A stretch of DNA of 64,000 bases from Chloroflexota bacterium (GCA_016875735.1 VGOW01000005.1:39600-103599); one strand, 5' to 3'. Positions 20,440 through 29,024 are shown, counted from the stretch's first letter. Made by a program: numbers and translations. Notes: a model not told the origin generated them from the letters alone.

Positions 20440-20545
20440 GTCGAGTCCTCACTGTTGGGGTGTGAGCAGATTGTATCAACTTTACCCTTCGATGGGCAAA
20501 CCCTGATAAAATCCGGCATCACTTCGCTCGGCAAAGGATGCCCTC

Positions 20546-21808
20546 ATGCGCCTCGACAGCGATTACGCCCGTCAACTCGATTCGCAAGACCCGCTCGCCC
20601 GCTTCCGCGACGAATTTGTAATCGACGATCCGACTCTGATCTACCTCGACGGCAACTCGCTGGGCAGGCTTCCCAAACGCGCCGCCACTCGCGTGAAAGA
20701 AACGCTCGATCATGAATGGGGCCGCCGACTCATTCGCGGCTGGGGCGAAGGCTGGTACACTGCGCCGCAAAGGGTGGGCGGCAAAATCGCGCAGATCATC
20801 GGCGCGCGCCCCGACGAAGTGGCAGTGACGGATTCCACGTCGGTCAACTTTTTCAAATTGGTGATGGCCGCGCTCGAAGCCCGGCCGGGCCGCCGCAAAA
20901 TCGTCACCGATGATCTCAACTTTCCAACGGACTTGTACCTTTTGCAGGGCGCGGCCAAGTTGGCCGGCGGCGGCTGTCGGGTGGAAGTCGTTCACTCCGC
21001 CGACGGCCTCACCGTTGCCAATGAGGCATTGGCCGAAGCCATCGACTCAGACACCGCGCTCGTCACCCTCACTCACACCGCATTCAAAAGCGGATACGTT
21101 TACGACATGCCCGCTATCACCGAATCCGCTCACCGCGCGGGCGCGCTCGTGCTGTGGGACTTGAGCCATTCGGCGGGTGCGATGCCGCTGGCGATGAACG
21201 AATGCAACATCGATCTCGCTGTGGGCTGCACTTACAAATATCTCAACGGCGGCCCCGGCTCGCCCGCGTTTCTTTTCGTGCGCCGCGATTTGCAGGATGG
21301 GCTTCGGAGTCCGATCTGGGGATGGTTCGGGCAGAAGGCGCAATTCGAGATGGGACTCGACTACAACCCCGCGCCGGGCATCAACCGTTTTCTTGCCGGG
21401 ACGCCGACGATGCTATCGCTGGCGGCCATCGAGCCGGGCGTCGAACTTCTTCTCGAAGCGGGCATGGATCGCCTGCGGGCCAAATCGGTGGCGCAAACCG
21501 AATACCTCATTGCCTTGTGGGAGGCGATGCTCGAACCGCTGGGCGTGGACCTCCACTCCCCGCGCGATCCGGCACAGCGCGGCTCGCACGTGTCGCTCGG
21601 CCACCCCGAAGGTTTGCGAATCGATCTCGCGCTCATCGAAGAGATGAACGTCATCCCCGACTTCCGCTACCCCGACAACATCCGTCTCGGCGTCGCGCCC
21701 CTCTACACCACCTTCGCCGACATCCACGAAGCCGTCGCGCGCATCCGCCGCGTCATCGAAGAACGACTCTACGAGAAATACTCTGCCCATCGGCCCGAGG
21801 TCACTTGA
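20546..21808 (+). CDS. kynU: Kynureninase
   Basis: The 420-residue PLP enzyme cleaves kynurenine to anthranilate and alanine. Diagnostic segments are FVIDDPTLIYLDGNSLGRLP, DLSHSAGAMPLAMN and CTYKYLNGGPGSPAF with the PLP lysine near residue 231. It heads the plus-strand tryptophan operon. No kynurenine formamidase gene is in the window, so that step must be encoded elsewhere or by an unrecognised enzyme. A TTTACC / GATAAA pair with 18-base spacing at 20481-20510 is a weak promoter candidate. Confidence 0.97.
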   Translation: MRLDSDYARQLDSQDPLARFRDEFVIDDPTLIYLDGNSLGRLPKRAATRVKETLDHEWGRRLIRGWGEGWYTAPQRVGGKIAQIIGARPDEVAVTDSTSVNFFKLVMAALEARPGRRKIVTDDLNFPTDLYLLQGAAKLAGGGCRVEVVHSADGLTVANEALAEAIDSDTALVTLTHTAFKSGYVYDMPAITESAHRAGALVLWDLSHSAGAMPLAMNECNIDLAVGCTYKYLNGGPGSPAFLFVRRDLQDGLRSPIWGWFGQKAQFEMGLDYNPAPGINRFLAGTPTMLSLAAIEPGVELLLEAGMDRLRAKSVAQTEYLIALWEAMLEPLGVDLHSPRDPAQRGSHVSLGHPEGLRIDLALIEEMNVIPDFRYPDNIRLGVAPLYTTFADIHEAVARIRRVIEERLYEKYSAHRPEVT

Positions 21809-21824
21809 GATAGATTGCATGTGC

Positions 21825-21904
21825 TTTTGCCGCCGAGATCGCGGAGCGCGCAGAGGCCGCTTCTGAAAACTCTGCGGGCTCTGTGTCTCTGCGGTGAAAA
21901 TAAA
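21825..21904. repeat. Imperfect hairpin repeat, family A
   Basis: GCCGCCGAGATCGCGGAG and GCGCAGAG on one side face CTCTGCGG and CTCTGCGGTGAAAA on the other. The arms are imperfect but the CGCAGAG / CTCTGCG core pairs. It fills the junction between kynU and the monooxygenase fusion. Confidence 0.6.
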
Positions 21905-21936
21905 TCCTGATATTGCTCAAGAGAAGGAATCACTTG

Positions 21937-23484
21937 ATGAAGATCAACATCATTGGCGGCGGCCCCGCCGGACTCTATTTTTCAATCCTCATGAAGAAGC
22001 TCGATCCGTCTCACGAAATCACCGTGATCGAGCGCGACGGCCCTAACGACACCTTCGGCTGGGGCGTCGTCTTTTCCGAAACCACCCTCGACAACTTTGC
22101 CCAATACGACCGCGAGACTTACGATGAGTTCGTCAAGGCTTGCCAGATGCGAAACTATGTTGTGGTGCGGCACAAAGGCGAAACCATTCACATCGGCGGC
22201 AACCCCATTGCCGGAGTGGCCCGGCTCCAGTGGCTGCAAATCCTTCACCGCCGCTGTGAGCAGCTCGGCGTCAATCTTCGCTTTCACACCAACATCACCA
22301 ACCCCGCCGATTACCGCGACTGCGATCTGCTTGTGGGCGCGGACGGCGCGAACAGCCTTGTTCGCAAAACCTACGAGTCGTTTTTCATGCCCTCCATCGA
22401 AGTGCGGCAGAACAAATACATTTGGCTCGGCGCCGAGCAGCCGTTCGACGGGCTAACGATGATCTTCAAACAAGCCGAGGCCGGGCTGTTCATTTCGCAT
22501 TCGTACAAGTTCAGCCCGGCGCACAGCACGTTCATCATCGAATGCCCGCCCGAAACGTGGCTGAAGGCCGGGTTCGAGAAAATGTCGGACGACGAAACGT
22601 GCAGATACTTGGCTGATGTGTTTCGCGACGATCTCGGCGGGCGGCCACTGCTCGCCAACAACTTCGTGCGCTGGGTCAACTTCCCCCTCATTCGCAACCG
22701 CCGTTGGCATCACCAAAACGTTGTGCTGATGGGCGACGCCCTGCACACCGCGCACTTTTCCATCGGATCGGGCACCAAACTGGCGATGGAAGATTCGATT
22801 GCGCTGGCCGATTCGTTTTCGCGGCGCGGCACGGTGGAAGCCGCCTTGCCCAATTACCAGCGGACGCGCAAGCCGGTGGTGGATCGGTTTCAGGCGGCGG
22901 CGGTGCGCAGTCTGTCGTGGCTCGAAGACGTGAAAGATCATTTGCATCTCGATCCGATTCCCTTCACCTACAAATTGATGACGCGGAGCAAACGAGTCGG
23001 CTTCAACCGGATCCAACGGGCCGACCCGGAGTTCGCGTCCCGATACGACGAATGGCGCAAAGCCCAAGCGCAGGCGGGTCCCATTCCCGATGAGTTTCTC
23101 GATCTGTTTCAGAAAAAGACGTTTGCGCATCTCGCCACGCTCATGCCCGACGGCACGCCGCACGTCACTTCGGTGTGGGTGGATTACGACGGCCAGCACA
23201 TCATCATCAATTCAGCGCGCGGGCGGTTGAAAGACAAGAATATGGAGCGGCGGCGGCACGTCGCCATCGAGATCACCGACCCCGACAACCCGGATCGGTT
23301 TGTGGCTGTGCGCGGGCCGGTGGTGGCGATCACCGAAGAGGGCGCGGACGCGCATCTCGATAGACTGGCGCAGAGGTATCTCGAAAAGGATAGTTACCCG
23401 CCGAGTATGCGCTTCCCCGGCGAAGTGCGCTGTCTCTACAAGATCGAGCCGAAGCACGTGACGGTGTGGAATCCGTTTGGATAA
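21937..23484 (+). CDS. Anthraniloyl-CoA monooxygenase-like FAD domain fused to an F420/FMN split-barrel domain
   Basis: Residues 1 to about 380 form a class A flavin monooxygenase. They show INIIGGGPAGLYFSILMKK and the FGWGVVFSETTLDN stretch characteristic of anthraniloyl-CoA / salicyloyl-CoA 5-hydroxylases, then the FAD motif LMGDALHTAHFSIGSGTKLA. From about residue 383 the chain continues as a PPOX-class split barrel (KTFAHLATLMPDGTPHVTSV, NSARGRLKDKNMERR, VAVRGPVVAITEEGADAHLD), of the group usually annotated F420-dependent. Characterised anthraniloyl-CoA monooxygenase/reductases end instead in an old-yellow-enzyme domain. Predicted role: hydroxylate and perhaps reduce the ring of 2-aminobenzoyl-CoA made by the ligase two genes downstream. 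GAGAAGG precedes the ATG. Confidence 0.88.
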   Translation: MKINIIGGGPAGLYFSILMKKLDPSHEITVIERDGPNDTFGWGVVFSETTLDNFAQYDRETYDEFVKACQMRNYVVVRHKGETIHIGGNPIAGVARLQWLQILHRRCEQLGVNLRFHTNITNPADYRDCDLLVGADGANSLVRKTYESFFMPSIEVRQNKYIWLGAEQPFDGLTMIFKQAEAGLFISHSYKFSPAHSTFIIECPPETWLKAGFEKMSDDETCRYLADVFRDDLGGRPLLANNFVRWVNFPLIRNRRWHHQNVVLMGDALHTAHFSIGSGTKLAMEDSIALADSFSRRGTVEAALPNYQRTRKPVVDRFQAAAVRSLSWLEDVKDHLHLDPIPFTYKLMTRSKRVGFNRIQRADPEFASRYDEWRKAQAQAGPIPDEFLDLFQKKTFAHLATLMPDGTPHVTSVWVDYDGQHIIINSARGRLKDKNMERRRHVAIEITDPDNPDRFVAVRGPVVAITEEGADAHLDRLAQRYLEKDSYPPSMRFPGEVRCLYKIEPKHVTVWNPFG

Positions 23485-23510
23485 TGTAACGTGTGTTCAA
23501 GATAAGATGT

Positions 23511-23586
23511 TTTATCGCAGAGTTCGCTGAGAACGCTGAGATTCTTTTTGTTTTCTCCGCGAACTCTGCGCGCTCGGCGGTGAAAT
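23511..23586. repeat. Hairpin repeat, family A
   Basis: CGCAGAGTTCGC (23516-23527) and GCGAACTCTGCG (23559-23570) are perfect complements, flanked by TTTATCG and CGGTGAAA. It occupies the junction between the monooxygenase fusion and the RidA-family gene. Confidence 0.75.
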
Positions 23587-23625
23587 GAAGCCAAGAATCA
23601 CGAACCCCCGCTGAGGTCAATGTAT

Positions 23626-24045
23626 ATGCCCAAGACGATTGTCAACCCATCTTCGCTTGCCAAACCTTCCGGCTACTCCAACGGCTTCATGATCGACGGC
23701 GGGCGATTGCTTGTGCTGGCCGGGCAGACCGGAATGGACGTGACGGGCCGCATCGCCAGCCCCGGCGACATCGTGGCCCAGTTTCGCCAAGCGCTCTCGA
23801 ACTTGCAGGCCGTCATCGCCGAGGCGGGCGGGGCGATGACCGACATTGTGAAGTTGAATATTTTTGTGACGGAGCGCGACGCCTACAAAACCAATCTCAA
23901 ACCCATCGGCGAAGTCTATCGTTCGTTCTTTGGCCGCCACTACCCGGCGATGACTCTGGTGGAAGTGAAGCGGTTGTTCGACGACGAGGCGATGATTGAA
24001 ATTGAAGGTTGGGCGGTGATTGGCGGGCAATTGATTTCTGAATAG
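23626..24045 (+). CDS. RidA/YjgF-family protein lacking the canonical catalytic arginine
   Basis: The 139-residue protein has the RidA layout: LLVLAGQTGMDVTGRI, FRQALSNLQAVIAEAGG, DIVKLNIFVTERDAY and a C-terminal IEIEGWAV. In E. coli RidA the catalytic arginine lies in PARSCVEVA; here the aligned stretch reads YPAMTLVEVKRL, so the arginine is replaced by methionine, as in several Rid subfamilies. Relatives deaminate enamines/imines, and 2-aminomuconate deaminase belongs to the superfamily. In this operon it may hydrolyse the enamine formed after ring reduction of aminobenzoyl-CoA. An ATG two codons earlier is possible. Confidence 0.87.
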   Translation: MPKTIVNPSSLAKPSGYSNGFMIDGGRLLVLAGQTGMDVTGRIASPGDIVAQFRQALSNLQAVIAEAGGAMTDIVKLNIFVTERDAYKTNLKPIGEVYRSFFGRHYPAMTLVEVKRLFDDEAMIEIEGWAVIGGQLISE

Positions 24046-24072
24046 AATTCCAGTAAGCAGTTAAACCCGATG

Positions 24073-24138
24073 CAACCACTGATTACACGGATTTCACCGA
24101 TGGAAAAAGATTCCGTGTAATCAGTGAAATCTGTGGTT
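24073..24138. repeat. Hairpin repeat, family B
   Basis: ACTGATTACACGGA (24078-24091) and TCCGTGTAATCAGT (24112-24125) are perfect 14-base complements separated by TTTCACCGATGGAAAAAGAT. It occupies the junction between the RidA-family gene and the CoA ligase. Confidence 0.75.
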
Positions 24139-24155
24139 CCCAACCGGAGGCGGAC

Positions 24156-25703
24156 ATGAAAGCAACGGATCTTCCACTGTATTACAACGCCATCGATATT
24201 TTGGAGCGCAACCTGGCCGGGCGCGCAAACAAGACGGCCATCTTCTCGGCGGAACGGGAGATGACTTTTGGGCAGGTTGCCGCCGAAGCCAATCAGGTGG
24301 CGAATGCCCTGCGGCGGCTCGATGTGCGGCCCGGCGAACGGGTGGGCATCCTCAGCCCCGACTGTTCGCAATGGGTCACCTCGTTCTTTGGCATCGTCAA
24401 AAGCGGCGCGATCTCTGTTGGCATCAACACCCTGCTCAAGCCGCACGAGCATCTGTATATTTTGCGCGATAGTCAAGCCCGCGCGCTCATCATTCATGCC
24501 GCGCTTCTCCCGGCCATCGAGTCGATCCGCGATCAACTGGATTTCCTCAAGCATGTCATCGTCATCGGCGGCAAAGGGCGCGAGGGCGATTTGACTTTTG
24601 CCGATTGGGTCGGTGGTGAATCCACCGAGTTCACGGCGGCCAACGCGCACCGCGATGACTGGTGTTCGCTCAATTACTCCAGCGGCACCACCGGCGAGCC
24701 GAAAGGCATTCTGCACGCGCACAAGGATTACCCCATCACTTCGCAGTTGTGGGGAGTGGATGTGCTCGGTCTGCGCGAGAGCGACCGGGCGTTCGGTGCG
24801 CCGCGACTGTTTTTCACCTTTGGCACGGGGGGGGTGCTGATCTTTCCGTTTTATGTGGGCGCGAGCACGGTGCTGATGGCCGCGCCGCCGCGCATCGCCA
24901 CCAACATGCTCGATACCATCGTCCGTTTCAAGCCGACGATTCTTTACAACGCGCCCACGGGCTACGCGGCAATGCTGGCGATGGATGATCTGACGACGAA
25001 ATACGATCTTTCGTCACTGCGATTGTGCGTGTCGGCAGGCGAGTCGCTTCCCGCGCCGATTTGGCAGGGTTGGAAAGATCGCACCGGGCTGGACATCATC
25101 GACGGAATCGGCTCCACCGAGAACTTCCACATTTTCATTTCCAATCGCCCCGGCGATATTCGGCCCGGAAGCAGCGGCAAGCCATTCCCCGGTTACGACG
25201 TGAAGCTGGTGGACGAAAACGGGGCCGAAGTGCCGCGCGGCGAGGTGGGCAATTTGCTGGTGAAGGGCGAGACGGCGACTCTGTTTTATCTGCATCAAGA
25301 TGCGCGGAGCCGCAAGACCTTTCTTGGCGAGTGGCTGTTCACGGGCGACAAGTATTACGTGGACGAGGACGGATATTATTGGCACGCGGGCCGCTCGGAT
25401 GATATGTTGAAGGTGGGCGGCATTTGGGTGTCGCCGGTGGAAGTGGAGAGCACGCTGATCAGCCATCCGGCGGTGCTGGAGTGCGCGGTGGTGGGGGTGG
25501 CCGACTCGTCGAATCTGATCAAGCCAAAGGCCTATGTGGTGCTGAAAGAAGGCAATGAGCCGTCGGAGAAAATGAAGGATGCGCTGGTGGCTCACTGCAA
25601 AGAGAAGATGGCCGAATACAAACGTCCGCGTTGGATCGAGTTTGTGCCCGAACTGCCGAAGACGGCAACGGGGAAGATTCAACGCTTCAAGTTGCGAAGC
25701 TAA
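24156..25703 (+). CDS. Benzoate-CoA ligase family acyl-CoA synthetase, probable 2-aminobenzoate-CoA ligase
   Basis: The 515-residue ANL enzyme has the P-loop YSSGTTGEPKGILHAH near residue 174, the adenylate motif FTGDKYYVDEDGYYWHAGRSDDM, and a C-terminal lysine in PKTATGKIQRF. The pattern DGIGSTENFHIFISN and the N-terminal YYNAIDILERNLAGRANKTA match the benzoate-CoA ligase family. Because kynureninase in the same operon yields anthranilate and a monooxygenase of the anthraniloyl-CoA type lies between them, anthranilate is the likely substrate. A GGAGG site precedes the ATG. It is the last gene, followed by an intrinsic terminator. Confidence 0.9.
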   Translation: MKATDLPLYYNAIDILERNLAGRANKTAIFSAEREMTFGQVAAEANQVANALRRLDVRPGERVGILSPDCSQWVTSFFGIVKSGAISVGINTLLKPHEHLYILRDSQARALIIHAALLPAIESIRDQLDFLKHVIVIGGKGREGDLTFADWVGGESTEFTAANAHRDDWCSLNYSSGTTGEPKGILHAHKDYPITSQLWGVDVLGLRESDRAFGAPRLFFTFGTGGVLIFPFYVGASTVLMAAPPRIATNMLDTIVRFKPTILYNAPTGYAAMLAMDDLTTKYDLSSLRLCVSAGESLPAPIWQGWKDRTGLDIIDGIGSTENFHIFISNRPGDIRPGSSGKPFPGYDVKLVDENGAEVPRGEVGNLLVKGETATLFYLHQDARSRKTFLGEWLFTGDKYYVDEDGYYWHAGRSDDMLKVGGIWVSPVEVESTLISHPAVLECAVVGVADSSNLIKPKAYVVLKEGNEPSEKMKDALVAHCKEKMAEYKRPRWIEFVPELPKTATGKIQRFKLRS

Positions 25704-25730
25704 CAGATTTCAATCGAACGCCGGAGAGAG

Positions 25731-25771
25731 AACATGCCCGTTGTCCGAAGACAGCGGGCATGTTTTGTTTT
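25731..25771 (+). terminator. Intrinsic terminator of the tryptophan operon
   Basis: The arms AACATGCCCG (25731-25740) and CGGGCATGTT (25755-25764) pair perfectly and are followed by TTGTTTT. It lies about 30 bases after the CoA ligase stop. Confidence 0.85.
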
Positions 25772-25794
25772 GGGTGTTCAGCCGGAAGTCGCGC

Positions 25795-27009
25795 CTACGG
25801 TTGATACACTCGCGTCTCTGGTCTGAAGGCGGCCCACGAGAACCAGAAATGGTTGATGGCTACGGGGGTCAACTGTTTGCCGGCCAATGGGCCGCCCACT
25901 GCTACTCCCAGCGCGTTCCACTCGCTTCCAGTTTCGTTGTCCAGAATCTTTGTGCCGTCGAGTGCAAAAGTGAGAGTCTGGTTGTCGAGTTCACGCAGGT
26001 GGGCCAGCGCGGCCCCCACATCGCGGCCTCCGGCAACGGTGGCGGCGTCCAGCGCCGAAGCGGCGCCTGCGGCCCACAACACCACGACATTCGCCCCGCC
26101 TACCGTATCGTTGATCACGTTCATCTGCTGCAAAACATCGTACGGATAGGCAACGGCGTCTCCGTTGAGGTCAACTGTTAGCACCCGCGACACGGGCGGC
26201 AGTTCGCCAGGCGCATCCGGGCCACGATAGAGAAAGGGCGGGTTGTTCACGCTGTCGTAACCAATGTAGGGGTTATCGCCATAGGGGCGGCTGAAGCCGG
26301 TGTCGCGAGACAGCACTTTGCCCTCGGGGTAGTTGGCTTTGAAGTCTGCCCACGCAATGATCGAGGCGGGGCGGAAGACCAGTTGAGTGCCTGTCAGTTC
26401 GCCGACGATGGCTTGGCCAGTGGCTTGCTGCCACCAGGTTTCGGTTTGGCGGTCATACATGATGAGGTTGCTGTAGCGTAGGCGCCCCGTCGTGCCGAAG
26501 TCGAAGATTTGCCCGTTGACGGTGCGTTCAAAGGCGATGGCGGTGTTGCACAGCGGGCAGAAGGTGATGATCATCGGCACGCTATCCACGGTGTCATTCA
26601 CAATCTCGTGCCACATGAAAATCTGGATGGGATAGGCCCGCGCATCGTCGCCGATTTGGAAGAAGAGGATCGGTTCGACATCTTCCAACCATTCGTCGGC
26701 TTCAGTCACCGTGACGAATGTCGGGCGGTCAATGGCGGGAATGCCATCTTTGGGTGAGCCGCCGGACAGGATCTCGCTATAAGAAACCGAGCGCTTGCTG
26801 AAGTCGGTCCTAAACTCAGAGGTTGCTCCACGAGGCGACGACTCGTCTGGCAAAAGGGTTGGCGTTGCTTTGGGCAAGGGCTCCTGAGTGGATTCTGACG
26901 GAACGAACTGAGGGGGATCGGCCGTCGGCGCGACGGCGACTCTGGCGCAGGCCGAGAGCAGAAGGGTGATGATGATTGATTCGACAATGGAACGTCGGGC
27001 AGTGTTCAT
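25795..27009 (-). CDS. DUF3179 domain-containing lipoprotein
   Basis: The 404-residue protein has a short hydrophobic leader ending in a lipobox-like LLSACAR, a Pro/Thr/Ser-rich spacer, then DUF3179. The hallmarks are DDARAYPIQIFMWHEIVND, TFCPLCNTAIAFER with a CxxC pair, and FGTTGRLRYSNLIMYDRQTETWW. The biochemical role of the family is not known to me. The start at MNTARRSIVESII is chosen because it begins the leader and follows GAGG; a longer frame upstream lacks support. It diverges from the DUF547 gene. Confidence 0.87.
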   Translation of the reverse strand: MNTARRSIVESIIITLLLSACARVAVAPTADPPQFVPSESTQEPLPKATPTLLPDESSPRGATSEFRTDFSKRSVSYSEILSGGSPKDGIPAIDRPTFVTVTEADEWLEDVEPILFFQIGDDARAYPIQIFMWHEIVNDTVDSVPMIITFCPLCNTAIAFERTVNGQIFDFGTTGRLRYSNLIMYDRQTETWWQQATGQAIVGELTGTQLVFRPASIIAWADFKANYPEGKVLSRDTGFSRPYGDNPYIGYDSVNNPPFLYRGPDAPGELPPVSRVLTVDLNGDAVAYPYDVLQQMNVINDTVGGANVVVLWAAGAASALDAATVAGGRDVGAALAHLRELDNQTLTFALDGTKILDNETGSEWNALGVAVGGPLAGKQLTPVAINHFWFSWAAFRPETRVYQP

Positions 27010-27120
27010 CGTGGCCTCTATCAATAATTCAACATGCCGCCACTCCATAGACGCGGCAACTCGCTGGCTTCTTACGCACCCGCCCGGTAAGATTTCCGCC
27101 GCCCGGCGCGTCCATAGTAT

Positions 27121-27987
27121 GTGCGCCTCATTCACCGCCTGCTGTTGTTGCGCTACGGCATTCCCGCCGACTTTGTTCTCAACTCCGGCGCGGAGCCGGA
27201 TGGTGTAGCGGCCTCAGGGCCGGCGGCGGCCGAGATTCGCCGTATCGCCAACACACTGAAGGCCGAAGCCTTCGACGCAGAGCGTGGCCGGGTGGACTAT
27301 TCCCGCCTGTGCGCCAGCCCAACCTATTTCGACTATTGCAAGTGCGCCCGCCGTCTCCAATCCTTCGATCCGACAGTGCTCGGCGACTGCGAAGAGCGCC
27401 TCGCCTTTTGGATCAATCTTTACAACGCCCTCATTGTGGACGCCGTCATTCAGTTTGGCGTGAAGCGTTCAGTCAACGAAGTGCCGGGCTTCTTCTGGCG
27501 GGCGGCGTACAACATCGGCGGGCAACGGTATTGTCCGTTTGACATCGAGTACGGCATTCTGTGCGCGAACGCCCCGCACCCCGCTATCCCCGGCCCTCAT
27601 TTCGGCACAAGCGACCCACGCCGCCGATACAGCCTTGAGCAACTCGATTCGCGCATTCACTTCGCGCTGGTGTGCGGCGCGCGCTCCTGCCCTCCCATTG
27701 CCGTGTACGACGCGGCAAACATTGACGAGCAATTGGATGTGGCGGCGCGGACGTTTATCAACAGCGGAGGTGTGGAAATAGACCGCGTTGCTAACGAAGT
27801 CTGGCTGTCACAGATTTTCCAGTGGTATGCGCCGGATTTTGGAGGCCGTTCGTTTGCGTTCGGCGATAAGCGCCCGCTGTTAGAATTTGCCGCTTCTTAT
27901 CTGGCCGATGAGGCCGATCATGAGTTTGTGTTGCGAGAAAAGCCCGCTGTTCGGTTCAAACTTTACGATTGGTCGTTGAACAATTAA
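27121..27987 (+). CDS. DUF547 domain-containing protein
   Basis: The 288-residue protein contains LAFWINLYNALIVDAVIQFG and IHFALVCGARSCPPIAVY, the two conserved blocks of DUF547, a family of unknown function sometimes suggested to have a papain-like fold. No signal peptide or membrane helix is evident. The GTG start at 27121 begins MRLIHRLLLLRYG; no ATG lies nearby in frame. It converges with the anti-sigma factor gene. Confidence 0.82.
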   Translation: MRLIHRLLLLRYGIPADFVLNSGAEPDGVAASGPAAAEIRRIANTLKAEAFDAERGRVDYSRLCASPTYFDYCKCARRLQSFDPTVLGDCEERLAFWINLYNALIVDAVIQFGVKRSVNEVPGFFWRAAYNIGGQRYCPFDIEYGILCANAPHPAIPGPHFGTSDPRRRYSLEQLDSRIHFALVCGARSCPPIAVYDAANIDEQLDVAARTFINSGGVEIDRVANEVWLSQIFQWYAPDFGGRSFAFGDKRPLLEFAASYLADEADHEFVLREKPAVRFKLYDWSLNN

Positions 27988-28031
27988 CCAAAATGTCGAG
28001 CATCCGAGTCACGGATGGATGTGCGGCCCAT

Positions 28032-28361
28032 CTACGAGGCGGCAGCGCCAGAGGCGCGCAAGACTCGCATCAACGCTTCAAACTCTTCGCGGCAGTCCGG
28101 GCACATATCCAAGTGCTGCTGGACGAGGGGCCAGAGGTTTGCGGCGTTCTCGCCGCGCAGTACCGCTTCGGCGAACTGATCGAGCAAGCGATGCACGTCA
28201 TCGCAGGAATACTCGATTTCGTGAGTCGCTTCAATCTGACGGGCCACCTTCCCGATGAATTCTGGCCGCAAGGGGGAACGCCTCTGCCCATCTCGCCGAA
28301 TCCAACGCCTGAGCCTTTCCAAAAGATTCCGCATACGCCCTCGCATTTGTTGACTAGACAC
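28032..28361 (-). CDS. Zinc-finger anti-sigma factor
   Basis: The 109-residue protein has a zf-HC2-like region: CDDVHRLLDQFAEAVL followed by VQQHLDMCPDCREEFEAL, giving the H-x3-C-x2-C zinc site of ZAS-type anti-sigma domains. No transmembrane helix follows, so it would act in the cytoplasm. It begins 17 bases after the ECF sigma factor gene on the same strand and presumably binds and inhibits that factor. Confidence 0.78.
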   Translation of the reverse strand: MSSQQMRGRMRNLLERLRRWIRRDGQRRSPLRPEFIGKVARQIEATHEIEYSCDDVHRLLDQFAEAVLRGENAANLWPLVQQHLDMCPDCREEFEALMRVLRASGAAAS

Positions 28362-28378
28362 CCATCGAGCCCCGTTTC

Positions 28379-29017
28379 TTACCTGCGCTCAAAAGCGGCC
28401 AGTAACTCGGCGGCGGAGAGTCCCTCGCGGGCCAGGCGGCGCTTAAGCCGTAACCGCGCATCGTGCAACAGTTTATAGAGCGCGTTGCGTTTCATGCCCA
28501 GCCGGCGGGCCGCTTCTTCCAGCGGCATCGCTTTGACACCCACTGCCATCATCGCCCGCAACTGCTTCGCGGTCAGTTCTTCCATCATCATGCGTTGCAG
28601 ATGCTCTAACAGGTCGGCCTGTTCGGCCGTAACTTCCGGCTCCGGCTCGTGGTCAGCCGTGGCGCGCGGGGTGCGTTCGCCTTCGCCGCTTTCTAGCAAA
28701 CTATCCAGCGACACATCCTTCCAGTGACGGCGGCGCAGTTCGGTGAGGGCCACCCGCGCGGCGATTTTGTGAACCCAAGTAGTGAACTGACTGCGGCCCT
28801 CAAACGAGTCCAAGTGATTCAATGCTCGCATCAACGTTTCCTGAGTCACTTCCTCGGCCAGAGCGGCGAAGCGCGGGTCGTTGGGCGAGAGCCAATCGCG
28901 GAGGGCGTAAGGCAGGCCGTACATGATGTCGGCGCGGAGGTCAGCCAGCGCCGTTTCGCGCCGTGAGGCGTCGGCGCGGAGATCGGAGAGCCATTGCTCG
29001 TTCGTCCGCTTGGCCAT
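28379..29017 (-). CDS. ECF-type RNA polymerase sigma factor
   Basis: The 212-residue protein shows a sigma region 2 (EEVTQETLMRALNHLDSFEG, FTTWVHKIAARVALTELRRR) and a region 4 helix-turn-helix (MPLEEAARRLGMKRNALYKL, DARLRLKRRL). The start MAKRTNEQW is chosen because TATAAT lies 7 bases upstream, which leaves no room for the alternative start three codons earlier. The downstream anti-sigma gene forms a regulatory pair with it. Target genes are unknown, but the divergent lipoprotein-metallochaperone genes are the nearest candidates. Confidence 0.88.
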   Translation of the reverse strand: MAKRTNEQWLSDLRADASRRETALADLRADIMYGLPYALRDWLSPNDPRFAALAEEVTQETLMRALNHLDSFEGRSQFTTWVHKIAARVALTELRRRHWKDVSLDSLLESGEGERTPRATADHEPEPEVTAEQADLLEHLQRMMMEELTAKQLRAMMAVGVKAMPLEEAARRLGMKRNALYKLLHDARLRLKRRLAREGLSAAELLAAFERR

Positions 29018-29024
29018 TGGCGGC

